From SCTD01 sp036675425 (GTDB lineage: Bacteria > Actinomycetota > Actinomycetes > Mycobacteriales > SCTD01), in contig JAKFFB010000066.1 of the NCBI GenBank assembly GCA_036675425.1, positions 1-55,894 on the forward strand: a DNA stretch of 55,894 nt, given 5' to 3'. Below the pieces are notes generated by a model, which had not been told where the DNA came from, made no database searches, and saw only the letters and a list, made by a program, of their open reading frames with translations. The translations under genes and the position numbers were made by a program. The stretch's first letter is position 1; every line of letters begins with the position of its first letter. Of this stretch, positions 26,637-35,184 are shown in pieces.

Positions 26637-27445
26637 GGAGCGTCGGCGCTCCGGACGACGGACGGGTCCAGCGCGGCTCGTGGAGAGGGCACCTGCAGGT
26701 CCACGGCCGGAGGTCGCGCCGCCTCCCGCCGGTCACGGCGGTGCTCGAGCTGCAGCGCGATCGCCCAGCCTGCGAGCCCGAAGGCGGCCCCGGCCAGCAC
26801 GTCCAGCACGTAGTGGTTGGCGGTGAGCACCGTGGCCGCGGCCATCAGCAGCGGCATCAGCCGGCCGAAGAAGCGCCACAGCGCCGTGGTGGCCGCGGTC
26901 GCGATGGTGAGGCCGACCAGGAGGTCCCAGCCGACGTGCAGGCTGGGCATGGCGGCGTACTGGTTGACGAAGGCGGGCGGCTGCAGCACGCGGTAGCTGT
27001 TGGACTGCTCCGTGACCGTGTCGACGTAGCCGGTACCGAGCAGCCGCGGCGGGGCGACCGGGTAGGTCGTGTAGACGCACAGCCCGAGCGCGCCGGAGGC
27101 GATCATCGAGTTGCGCAGCCGCAGGAAGAAGCGGCGGTTGTTGAGCGCCAGCCACACCAGCGTGACGACGATGACCGGCCAGTGGCCCCAGATGTAGACC
27201 CAGTTCGCGAAGGTCACCAGCGGGCCGACGTCGACCAGCAGCGCCTGCAGCCCCGCCTCGACGTCCAGCCCGAGCTCCTTCTCCAGCGCGAGGATGTCGC
27301 GGGCGTGGTCGCGCGCGGTCTCGGGGGAGCCGGCGGTGAGGCCGCGCACGCCGAAGTACACGACGATCCCGGTGACGACGACGAGGGCGTCGGTCGCGAC
27401 CAGGCGCAGGGGCTTGCGCCAGTCCGGCAGCTGTCGAGCTCGCAT
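26633..27445 (-). CDS. PAP2 superfamily membrane phosphatase/transferase
   Basis: 270 residues from the ATG at 27445. About five to six transmembrane helices. The acid-phosphatase signature is present as YPVAPPRLL (with the preceding Tyr), MPSLHVGWDL and NHYVLDVLAG, giving the catalytic His pair. This is the PAP2_3 or AUR1-like branch, which includes phosphoinositol transferases. It is followed by a GDPD gene in translational overlap. The substrate is a lipid phosphate by inference. A short inverted repeat, CTTTCG and CGAAAG (27496-27509), lies in the gap to the flippase gene. Confidence 0.88.
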   Translation of the reverse strand: MRARQLPDWRKPLRLVATDALVVVTGIVVYFGVRGLTAGSPETARDHARDILALEKELGLDVEAGLQALLVDVGPLVTFANWVYIWGHWPVIVVTLVWLALNNRRFFLRLRNSMIASGALGLCVYTTYPVAPPRLLGTGYVDTVTEQSNSYRVLQPPAFVNQYAAMPSLHVGWDLLVGLTIATAATTALWRFFGRLMPLLMAAATVLTANHYVLDVLAGAAFGLAGWAIALQLEHRRDRREAARPPAVDLQVPSPRAALDPSVVRSADAP

Positions 27446-27527
27446 GGGCACCCCCGAGAACCGAGTGTGGACCCGCGCGGGCCGGAACAACAGGGCTTTC
27501 GACCGAAAGGCCGCCCCGGAGGTCCCG

Positions 27528-28412
27528 TCAGGCCGCCGGCAGCGCGACCGGAGCGTCGTGCCGGTGGGCCGCCCAGCGACGGGCGGCGAGCAGGCTGACC
27601 CCGCCGAGGGCGAGCGCCGGCAGCCACGCGAGCGTGGCCTTGAGGGCCACCGCACCCAGCGCCGCCTGCCAGGGGAGCCCCAGGCCGGCCAGGGCGATCA
27701 CGAGAGCGCCGTCCCGCGGGCTGGCGCCGTGCGGACCGGGCACCGAGCCGGCCAGCTGCGAGGCGCCGAACGCCCCGAGCAGCGCGAGCGGGCCCAGCGT
27801 GTGCCCGGTGGCCGCGACCGTGCCGAGCAGGAGCAGGCAGATGGTCAGCTGGTAGACCGCGGACAGCCCGACGCCGTAGGCGACCTTGCGCGGCGACGGC
27901 AGCCTGCGGTGCGGGACGAGGTGCGGCTTGCGGCGGCCGACGACGACCGCGACGGCGACGGCGACCAGCGCGATCCCGACGGCGGTCACCAGCATCCGCA
28001 TCGGCAGCGCGACGGCGGAGAAGCCCACGAAAGCCGCGAGGCCGATGGCGCCGACCAGCCGGTCGATGCCGGCCTCGGCGACGGCGTCGGGGGTCGTCAT
28101 GCCGGTCCGGGTGAGCCGACGCACGCGCCAGGCGTCCGCTCCGACGTGACCGGGGGTCAGCAGCCCGCAGAGCTCGGCCTCGGCGTAGGCGCGGATGTGC
28201 CAGCGGCGGGTCTGCCCGCTCTCGGACAGGGCGTGCCAGCGCAACGGGCACAGGACGTACTTGCCGACCACCCAGGGGGCGAGACCCAGGAGCGCCGGCC
28301 ACCAGGACAGCTCCGGCAGCGACGGCAGGGTGAGCAGCGGCACGGCCACGGCCACGGCGAGGGCCACGGCGACGGCCAGCTGGCGGCGTCGGGACGGCGT
28401 CGTCAGCGGCAC
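27528..28412 (-). CDS. LPG synthase/flippase-like integral membrane protein
   Basis: 294 residues from a GTG at 28412, chosen because AGAGGGG lies just upstream. Seven to eight transmembrane helices. The segment CGLLTPGHVGADAWRVRRL (about 85-103) and the Pro/Gly-rich SVPGPHGASPRDGAL loop match the lysylphosphatidylglycerol synthase membrane domain family (UPF0104), which includes glycan or lipid flippases. No MprF-type soluble domain is attached. It is upstream of the PAP2 and GDPD genes on the same strand, fitting a membrane-lipid operon. Confidence 0.82.
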   Translation of the reverse strand: MPLTTPSRRRQLAVAVALAVAVAVPLLTLPSLPELSWWPALLGLAPWVVGKYVLCPLRWHALSESGQTRRWHIRAYAEAELCGLLTPGHVGADAWRVRRLTRTGMTTPDAVAEAGIDRLVGAIGLAAFVGFSAVALPMRMLVTAVGIALVAVAVAVVVGRRKPHLVPHRRLPSPRKVAYGVGLSAVYQLTICLLLLGTVAATGHTLGPLALLGAFGASQLAGSVPGPHGASPRDGALVIALAGLGLPWQAALGAVALKATLAWLPALALGGVSLLAARRWAAHRHDAPVALPAA

Positions 28413-28640
28413 GCGGGAACCCCTCTCGTTCACGGGCTGGTCGCAGCAGTCTTCGGCGGGATCCGCCGGCGCCTTCACCACTCGGTCGGAGTACGTCCTG
28501 CCCACCGGACGGCCATTCCTCGCATCCCGTGACTCGTACGGACCATTCGACGTGGCCGAGCCGGAACCCTGCCCGAATTGTGAGATCAGGGTCACGTCCG
28601 GACCTGCCGAGAGGGAGACGACGAGCGGTCCCGAGCCACC

Positions 28641-28650
28641 GGAAGGAGGT
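28641..28650 (+). promoter_or_regulatory. near-perfect Shine-Dalgarno before the GGDEF-EAL gene
   Basis: GGAAGGAGGT contains the full AAGGAGGT anti-16S match, 6 nt before the ATG at 28657. It is the strongest ribosome site I noticed here, in contrast with the many leaderless starts. The 244-bp gap 28413-28656 also holds an inverted repeat, CGGCGG-GAT-CCGCCG (28454-28468), and must carry the divergent flippase promoter. Confidence 0.6.
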
Positions 28651-28656
28651 CGACAG

Positions 28657-30884
28657 ATGACGTCACGCCGCGCGCCCGCGCTGCAGACGATGCTCAGCAC
28701 GCTGCGCAGCTCCGAGGGGCTGTACGGCGCCGCGCTGCGCCTGCGCGACGCCTTCCTGCTGGTGCTCGCGATCGTGGTGCTGGCGCTGCCCGGTCACGAC
28801 GCGCGCGCCTCCACGATCGCGGCGCTGCTCGTCCTCGTGGTGCTGCCGTACAACACCGTCCTGCGGCTGCAGCTGGAGCGGACCGGGCGGGTGCCGCGGT
28901 GCATCGCCTGGGCCGACCAGGTCCTCGCCGCCGGCTTCGTGCTGGCCTGGCCGGACCTGCTCGCCCCCGCCATGATCGCCGGGATGCTCGACGTGGCGAT
29001 GGCCGCGGTCATGCTCGACCGGCGCTCGTCGCTGCGCGGCGCGGCGCTCGGCGGCGTCTTCTTCACCGCGGGGAGCCTGGCGGCGGTCGCCTTCGGCTCG
29101 TCCCTGTCGGACGCGCACGTGCTGGCGCTGCCGGCGTACGCCATCAGCGCGCTCACCACGGCCTACGTGGTCGGGACGGTCGCCGGCCTCCAGCGGGCAG
29201 GTCAGGAGCAGCTCAGCGAGCTGCTCGACTCACTCGAGGTGGTCGTCTACGAGATGGACGCCGAGACCCTCGAGGTCCGCTACGTCAGCCCCTACCTGGA
29301 GCGCATCACCGGCCGTCCGGTCGCCGACTTCCTCGGCGACCCGGCGAACTTCCTCGGCCTGATCCACCGGCGGGACAGCGTCCAGCTCCTGTCCCTCGCG
29401 GGTCCGGCCGCGGAGGGCCGCCGCTCGCACGACCTGGAGTACCGCATCTTCGACGGCGCCGGCCGGCAGCGCTGGGTGCGCAACATCGCCGCCGTCGAGA
29501 AGGGCCCGGACGGTCGCCCGCTCATCCGCGGCTCGATCGCCGACATCACGCGGCAGAAGGACGCCGAGCTGGCGCTCGCCCTGCAGGCCCGCAGCGACGA
29601 CCTCACCGGCCTCGCCAACCGCGCACAGCTGCTCGAGGCGCTGGCGGAGCCCGCGGCCCTGACCCGGCTGCTCGTCTTCCTCGACCTGGACGGCTTCAAG
29701 CGCATCAACGACAGCCTCGGGCACGCGGCCGGCGACGCCCTGCTGGTGCAGGTCGCGGACCGGCTGCGCGGTGCGCTGCGACCCAGCGACGCGATCGCCC
29801 GCCTCGGCGGCGACGAGTTCGTCGTGCTCCTGTCGCTGCAGGACTCCGCCGACGCCGACACCGTCGTACGCCGCCTGCAGCACGTCTTCGACCGGCCGTT
29901 CCAGCTCGACAGCCGGACCGTACGGGTGACCAGCTCGGCCGGTGTCGCCGTCGTCCAGCCGGGTGGCGAGGGCGCGCCGGAGACGCTGCTGGAGCAGGCC
30001 GACGCTGCGATGTACACGGCCAAGCGGATCGGTCCCGGGCGGTGCGCCTTCTTCGACTCGGCGATGCGCGAGGCCGCCCTGCAGCGGCTCGACATCGAGA
30101 GCGAGATCCGCATCGCCCTGGAGCAGGAGCAGTTCTCGCTCGTCTACCAGCCGATCGTGCAGGCGTCGGACCGCCAGGTCGTGGGTCACGAGGCGCTGCT
30201 GCGGTGGGAGCACCCCGAGCGCGGCGCGGTCTCGCCCGCCGACTTCATCCCGATCGCCGAGACCACCGGCCAGATCGTCGAGATCGGCCGCTGGACCCTG
30301 CGCGAGGCCTGCGCCCAGGCGCGCCGCTGGCGCGACGAGCACGGCCCCGGGTGGACCATGAACGTCAACCTCTCGGCGCTGCAGCTGTCCGAGCCGGACC
30401 TGGTCGGCGACGTGCACGACGCCCTCGCCTCGGCCGGCCTGGCGCCTGCCGACCTGTGCCTCGAGATCACCGAGACCGCCCTCATCGCGCACCCGGAGCG
30501 GGCGCTCACCGCGCTGCACGCCCTGCGCGCCGCCGGCGTGGGGCTGGCCCTCGACGACTTCGGCACCGGCTACTCGTCGCTGAGCCACCTGCACCGCTAC
30601 CCGGTCGACACCGTCAAGATCGACCGCACCTTCGTGTCGCACCTGGGCGACGGCTCCGGCAAGGACGGCATCGTCACGGCGATCCTGCACCTGGCCGGCC
30701 ACATGCACCTGACCGTCGTGGCCGAGGGCGTCGAGAGCGTGGAGCAGGCGGACCGGCTGGCCGCTCTCGGCTGCGACCTGCTGCAGGGCTACGCCATCGG
30801 CCGGCCGTCCGCCGCGGGGGCCGCGTCCTGTATCCCGACGGTGCCCCGCCGCGCGTCGCGCCGGAGGAACACGCCCGTCGGTGA
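28657..30884 (+). CDS. membrane PAS-GGDEF-EAL cyclic di-GMP enzyme (probable frameshift near the end)
   Basis: About 740 residues. Five or six N-terminal transmembrane helices (about 20-180), a PAS domain (about 185-300), GGDEF at 384-388, and EAL at 512-514. The inhibitory RxxD site (RPSD) lies exactly five residues before GGDEF. The EAL half keeps DDFGTGYSSL and KIDRTF, so both synthesis and breakdown of c-di-GMP are possible. As sequenced, the frame does not stop after GYAIGRPSAAG but runs Arg-rich into pafA to 31143. Adding one base in GGGGG (30816-30820) gives a natural end, PEEHARR-stop at 30884, so I give that end. Confidence 0.88.
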
Positions 30885-30895
30885 TCGCTCCGTGC

Positions 30896-30901
30896 GAGGC
30901 T
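30896..30901 (+). promoter_or_regulatory. possible -10 box of pafA (leaderless)
   Basis: GAGGCT ends 6 nt before the pafA GTG at 30908. It has G for the usual T at the first position, so it is weaker than the other boxes but has the same spacing. Confidence 0.3.
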
Positions 30902-30907
30902 GCAGGC

Positions 30908-32266
30908 GTGGAGCGTCGGATCTTCGGGATCGAGAACGAGTACGGCGTCACGTGCACCTTCCGCGGGCAGCGCCGGCTGTCACCCGACGAGGTCGCCCGC
31001 TACCTGTTCCGGCGCGTCGTCTCGTGGGGCCGCAGCAGCAACGTCTTCCTGCGCAACGGCGCCCGGCTCTACCTCGACGTCGGCTCCCACCCCGAGTACG
31101 CGACCCCGGAGTGCGACAGCGCCGTCGACCTGGTCACCCATGACAAGGCGGGGGAGCGGATCCTCGAGGGACTGCTCGTCGACGCCGAGCGGCGGCTCCG
31201 CGAGGAGGGCATCGCGGGCGACATCTACCTGTTCAAGAACAACACCGACAGCGCCGGCAACTCCTACGGCTGCCACGAGAACTACCTGGTCGGCCGGCAG
31301 GGGGAGTTCTCCCGGCTGGCCGACGTCCTCATCCCGTTCCTGGTGAGCCGGCAGGTCGTCGTCGGCGCCGGCAAGGTCCTGCAGACGCCACGCGGCGCCG
31401 TCTACTGCGTCAGCCAGCGGGCCGAGCACATCTGGGAGGGCGTGTCGTCGGCGACCACGCGGAGCCGTCCGATCATCAACACCCGCGACGAGCCGCACGC
31501 CGACGCCGAGCGGTTCCGCCGGCTGCACGTCATCGTCGGCGACAGCAACATGAACGAGACGACCACGCTGCTGAAGATCGGCGCGACCGACCTGGTGCTG
31601 CGGATGATCGAGGCCGGTGTGGTGCTGCGCGACCTCACCCTCGAGAACCCGATCCGGGCGATCCGCGAGATCAGCCACGACATCACCGGTCGGCGCAAGG
31701 TGAAGCTCGCCAACGGCCGCGAGGCCAGCGCCCTGGAGATCCAGCGGGAGTACCACGGCAAGGCGACCGACTTCATCGCCCGGCGCGGCGGCGACGCGAC
31801 CGTGATGCGCGTGCTCGACCTGTGGGGCCGCACCCTCACCGCGGTCGAGACCGGCGACCTGTCCCTGGTCGACCGCGAGATCGACTGGGTGACCAAGTAC
31901 CAGCTCATCGAGCGCTACCGCGCCAAGCACGCCCTGCCGCTGTCGAGCCCGCGGGTCGCTCAGCTCGACCTCGCCTACCACGACGTGAACCGCAAGCGCG
32001 GCCTGTACTACCTGCTCGAGCGCAGCGGCGCCGTGGAGCGCGCCACGACGGATCTGGCTGTGTTCGAGGCGAAGTCGGTCCCGCCGCAGACCACGAGGGC
32101 GCGCCTGCGCGGCGAGTTCATCAAGAGCGCGCAGGAGAAGCGCCGCGACTTCACGGTCGACTGGGTGCACCTCAAGCTCAACGACCAGGCCCAGCGGACC
32201 GTGCTGTGCAAGGACCCGTTCCGCTCCGTCGACGACCGGGTCGAGAAGCTCATCGCCAGCATGTGA
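30908..32266 (+). CDS. pafA: Pup--protein ligase PafA
   Basis: 452 residues, the usual size. It phosphorylates the C-terminal Glu of deamidated Pup with ATP and joins it to substrate lysines. The glutamine-synthetase-like core has FGIENEYG at 6-13 for metal and ATP, and the catalytic Asp D57 in LYLDVGSHPEYATPE. It lacks the Dop-loop seen in Dop. The C-terminal domain (about 380-452, ending EKLIASM) is present. It shares long blocks with Dop, such as SRPIINTRDEPHAD. It lies about 6.7 kb from prcA. FKBP follows after 13 bp. Confidence 0.97.
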   Translation: MERRIFGIENEYGVTCTFRGQRRLSPDEVARYLFRRVVSWGRSSNVFLRNGARLYLDVGSHPEYATPECDSAVDLVTHDKAGERILEGLLVDAERRLREEGIAGDIYLFKNNTDSAGNSYGCHENYLVGRQGEFSRLADVLIPFLVSRQVVVGAGKVLQTPRGAVYCVSQRAEHIWEGVSSATTRSRPIINTRDEPHADAERFRRLHVIVGDSNMNETTTLLKIGATDLVLRMIEAGVVLRDLTLENPIRAIREISHDITGRRKVKLANGREASALEIQREYHGKATDFIARRGGDATVMRVLDLWGRTLTAVETGDLSLVDREIDWVTKYQLIERYRAKHALPLSSPRVAQLDLAYHDVNRKRGLYYLLERSGAVERATTDLAVFEAKSVPPQTTRARLRGEFIKSAQEKRRDFTVDWVHLKLNDQAQRTVLCKDPFRSVDDRVEKLIASM

Positions 32267-32272
32267 CAGCCT
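32267..32272 (+). promoter_or_regulatory. possible -10 box of the second FKBP gene
   Basis: CAGCCT ends 7 nt before the ATG at 32280. It has C for T at the first position and the same spacing as other boxes here. Confidence 0.25.
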
Positions 32273-32279
32273 CTTTCGC

Positions 32280-32651
32280 ATGACTGAGAAGCCCACTGTC
32301 CAGATCCCCGACGGCCCGCCCCCGACCGAGCTGGTCCTCGAGGACATCACCGTCGGCGACGGCCCGGAGGCCGTGTCCGGCACGACCTGCACGATGCAGT
32401 ACGTCGGCGTCGCCTGGTCCGACCAGAAGCAGTTCGACGCGTCCTGGGACCGCGGCCAGCCGTTCACCTTCGGCCTCGGCCAGGGCCAGGTCATCTCCGG
32501 ATGGGACAAGGGTGTCGCCGGCATGAAGGTCGGCGGCCGTCGCCGGCTGACGATCCCGCCGGAGCTCGGCTACGGCGCGCGCGGCGCCGGTGGCGCCATC
32601 AAGGGCGGCGAGACCCTGGTCTTCGTCGTCGACCTGCTCGCCGTCCGCTAG
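32280..32651 (+). CDS. FKBP-type peptidyl-prolyl cis-trans isomerase
   Basis: 123 residues, a single cytosolic FKBP domain without signal peptide. Active-site segments are YVGVAWSDQKQFDASWDRG, VISGWDKGVAGMKVGG and IPPELGYGARG with the late Phe-Val-Val-Asp strand. It is closely related to the lipoprotein FKBP after prcA. An FKBP gene after pafA is a usual neighbour in actinobacteria. Its TAG stop overlaps the TAG stop of the convergent adenylate cyclase on one CTAG. Confidence 0.94.
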   Translation: MTEKPTVQIPDGPPPTELVLEDITVGDGPEAVSGTTCTMQYVGVAWSDQKQFDASWDRGQPFTFGLGQGQVISGWDKGVAGMKVGGRRRLTIPPELGYGARGAGGAIKGGETLVFVVDLLAVR

Positions 32652-34120
32652 GACGTACGAGGAGCAGCCAGCCGGGTCGGCGTCGTCCGGCCGCGCAGCA
32701 CCACCTCGTTCCCCAGCACCCACTGCTCGGCCTCCTCGCCGGCGGCGGCCACCACGGCGCCGTCGGCGAGCAGCCGTCCGGGCTCGGTGCGCGCCAGGTC
32801 CGCCAGCCGGGCCGCGGTGTTCACGGGGTCGCCGATGACGGTGTACTCGAACCGCTGCTCGGTGCCGACGTTGCCGGCCACCACCGGTCCGGCGCAGACC
32901 CCGATCGCCGCCTGCAGCGCGAGCGGCTCCAGTCCCCGGCAGAGCGCGCGTGCCGCCGCCAGCGCGCAGGCACCGGCGTCCTCCCGCTCGACCGGCGCCC
33001 CGAAGACGCACAGCGCGGCGTCGCCCTCGAACTTGTTCACCCAGCCGCCGTGGCGGCCCACCGCGTCGACCACGACGGCGAAGAACGCGTTGAGCTGGTG
33101 CACCACGTCCTCGGGCTCGTTCTCGACGGCCAGCGCGGTCGACCCGATCACGTCGACGAAGAGCACGGCGACCTCGCGCCGCTCGCCGCCCAGCCGGACC
33201 CCGCGTTCGAGCGCCAGTCGCGCGACGTCGGTCCCGACCTGCCGGCCGAACAGGTCCCTCAGCTGCGCGCGCTCGCGCAGGCCGCCGACCATCGCGTTGA
33301 AGCCCGACTGCAGCTGGCCGACCTCGCTGACGTCGTCGACGGCGACCGCGATGTCCAGCCGGCCGCGGCCCACCTCGCGCAGGGCCGAGGCCATCGCACC
33401 GACCGGCTCGCTCACCGAGCGGGCGGCGACGTCGACGGCGAGCAGCCCCACGAGCAGCCCCACGGCGCACAGGAACAGCACGGGCAGCGGCCCGGGCGGC
33501 TGCGCCTCGCTGTCCGGCAGCACCGCCAGGGCGATGCCGGCCAGCGGGATCCCCGTGCCCAGCCCCCACGACAGCAGCAGCCGGCGGCGCACGCCCAGCA
33601 CGACCGGCGGCGGCTCCGACACCCCGGTCATCGACTCCGCGAGCAGCGGTCGCACCAGGCGCTCGGCCAGCAGGTAGCAGAGCGCGCAGGTCGTCGCGCC
33701 GCCCGCCGCGATGGTGACCGCGATGTCCGCGCTGCCGGCGGCGGACAGCGGCAGGTTGATGGTGGCGAAGACGACGACCGCCACGAACCACAGCAGGCCG
33801 TAGAGCCGCACCAGCCGGCCCGGCAGCCGCAGCGTCGTCCGCCGGTCCTCGGGACCGACCACGTGGCTGCTGCGCAGCCAGCGGAGCAGCCGGCGCTGGG
33901 CCAGGACGCTGCCGATCGTGCCCAGCAGCAGGGCCAGCAGCAGGTAGCCGCCCGCGACCGCGACGTTCATGGTCGTGGTCGCGGGCGTGTCGGTCGGGCG
34001 GTCCGGGATGACGAAGACGAGGTAGACGAAGACGACCAGGGCGCCGAGGACGTTGGAGCCGATCATCGCCAGCGACATGCGCCCGGCGAACTGCGCGGCC
34101 ATCCGCCGCCGGTCGCTCAC
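32648..34120 (-). CDS. membrane-bound class III adenylate/guanylate cyclase
   Basis: 490 residues from a GTG at 34120. Six predicted transmembrane helices (about 15-270), then a HAMP-like linker (RSVSEPVGAM ... LDIAVAVDDVSEV), and the class III catalytic domain: VAVLFVDVIGST with the metal Asp, then GGWVNKFEGDAALCVFGAP with the second Asp, and RFEYTVIGDPVNTAARL near the end. It makes cAMP (or cGMP) from a membrane-sensing module. It is coupled to the DUF3866 gene by GTGA and converges on the FKBP gene with a shared CTAG stop. Confidence 0.92.
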   Translation of the reverse strand: MSDRRRMAAQFAGRMSLAMIGSNVLGALVVFVYLVFVIPDRPTDTPATTTMNVAVAGGYLLLALLLGTIGSVLAQRRLLRWLRSSHVVGPEDRRTTLRLPGRLVRLYGLLWFVAVVVFATINLPLSAAGSADIAVTIAAGGATTCALCYLLAERLVRPLLAESMTGVSEPPPVVLGVRRRLLLSWGLGTGIPLAGIALAVLPDSEAQPPGPLPVLFLCAVGLLVGLLAVDVAARSVSEPVGAMASALREVGRGRLDIAVAVDDVSEVGQLQSGFNAMVGGLRERAQLRDLFGRQVGTDVARLALERGVRLGGERREVAVLFVDVIGSTALAVENEPEDVVHQLNAFFAVVVDAVGRHGGWVNKFEGDAALCVFGAPVEREDAGACALAAARALCRGLEPLALQAAIGVCAGPVVAGNVGTEQRFEYTVIGDPVNTAARLADLARTEPGRLLADGAVVAAAGEEAEQWVLGNEVVLRGRTTPTRLAAPRTS

Positions 34121-35160
34121 CCGAGCAGCCGGGCGGCGTGCCGACCCGCGGCGGCGGCGGCCACGAACGCGACGGGGTCCTCGTCCAGCCCGCGGCCCAT
34201 CGACGACAGCAGGGACGACCGCTCGCGGAGCACCCCGAGCAGGCCGGCGTCGTCGACCTCGACCAGCCGGTGCCGCGCGAACGGCGCGGGATCGACGAGC
34301 CCGGCGTACGACGACGGCACCACGACGTCCGCCGCGGCCAGGGCCACCCGGCCGTACGCCGTCGTGCTGTGGTGGCTGACGCCCCGGTGGCGGGGACGTG
34401 GGTCGGCCTGCGACATCCGCAGCACGGCGACCGGCCGGCCGCCGACCGCCGCTGCCGCGTTGACCGCCTCCCCGGCGGCGACCCCCGAGAAGCCCCAGGA
34501 CGTCCCCGTGCCGAGGTTGCCCGGCCCCTGGGTGACGACGACCACCTCGGCGCCCTGGACCCGCACCGCCGCCAGCAGCCCGGTGTGCAGGCTGACGGTC
34601 TCGAGGTCGCCCCCGAACGCCTGCCCGACCGTCACGGTGCCGACGAGCTCGCCGGCGAGCTCGGCGACGAGCCGGCTGAACCACAGCGGCAGGGCGCCCC
34701 CGTCCGTCATGACGTACGCCACCCGCGTCCCGGGCCGGGCGGCCGAGACCCCGGCGAGCACCGCGGGCAGCGAGGAGTGCAGGTCGGCGACGACGACGGG
34801 CGTGCCGGGCAGGGGCTCGTCGGCGGCCAGCAGCTCGTGGCTCTCGGCGTCCTGCTCATCCGCCCCGAGCACGACGGCCTGCAGCGGCGTGTAGCGAGCC
34901 TTGACCAGGTGGCCGGGGCCCTCGCGGTCCGGGGGGAGCCGGTCGGGGAGGGCCACCACGAGGGCGTAGCCGCCGGTGCCGAGTCCCAGGTCCAGCGCGC
35001 CGACGTTGAGCAGCACCGCGTCGCCGACCTGCGGGTCGCCGACGAGCGGCGGATGGGCGAGGGCGCGCAGGCGGGCGCCGTCCACGTCGACGTCGAGCTC
35101 CTGCGACCCGGGCCAGGAACGACCCAGCGCGGCGACCGTCCCGCGCCGCCACCGGATCAT
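34117..35160 (-). CDS. DUF3866 family protein
   Basis: 347 residues. A conserved actinobacterial and firmicute protein of unknown function. Recognisable blocks are VLLNVGALDLGLGTGGYALV (about 60-80), VVADLHSSLP, TDGGALPLWFSRLV and VTQGPGNLGTGTSWGFSG (about 222-240). No membrane segment or signal peptide. It starts with ATG 7 nt after a TAGCCT box and is divergent from pafB with only 24 bp between start codons. The cyclase gene is coupled downstream. Confidence 0.85.
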   Translation of the reverse strand: MIRWRRGTVAALGRSWPGSQELDVDVDGARLRALAHPPLVGDPQVGDAVLLNVGALDLGLGTGGYALVVALPDRLPPDREGPGHLVKARYTPLQAVVLGADEQDAESHELLAADEPLPGTPVVVADLHSSLPAVLAGVSAARPGTRVAYVMTDGGALPLWFSRLVAELAGELVGTVTVGQAFGGDLETVSLHTGLLAAVRVQGAEVVVVTQGPGNLGTGTSWGFSGVAAGEAVNAAAAVGGRPVAVLRMSQADPRPRHRGVSHHSTTAYGRVALAAADVVVPSSYAGLVDPAPFARHRLVEVDDAGLLGVLRERSSLLSSMGRGLDEDPVAFVAAAAAGRHAARLLG

Positions 35161-35167
35161 GGGACGC

Positions 35168-35177
35168 AGGCTAACGT
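35168..35177. promoter_or_regulatory. overlapping divergent -10 boxes of DUF3866 and pafB
   Basis: On the plus strand TAACGT (35172-35177) ends 7 nt before the pafB GTG. On the minus strand TAGCCT (35168-35173) ends 7 nt before the DUF3866 ATG. The two hexamers share the central TA, so both polymerases compete for the same melting site. Both mRNAs would be leaderless. Confidence 0.5.
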
Positions 35178-35184
35178 CGCGCCC

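Noticed and set aside
28335..28382. GGCCAC/GGCGAC hexamer runs
   Set aside because: They encode an Ala/Val transmembrane helix of the flippase-like protein; codon repetition explains them.
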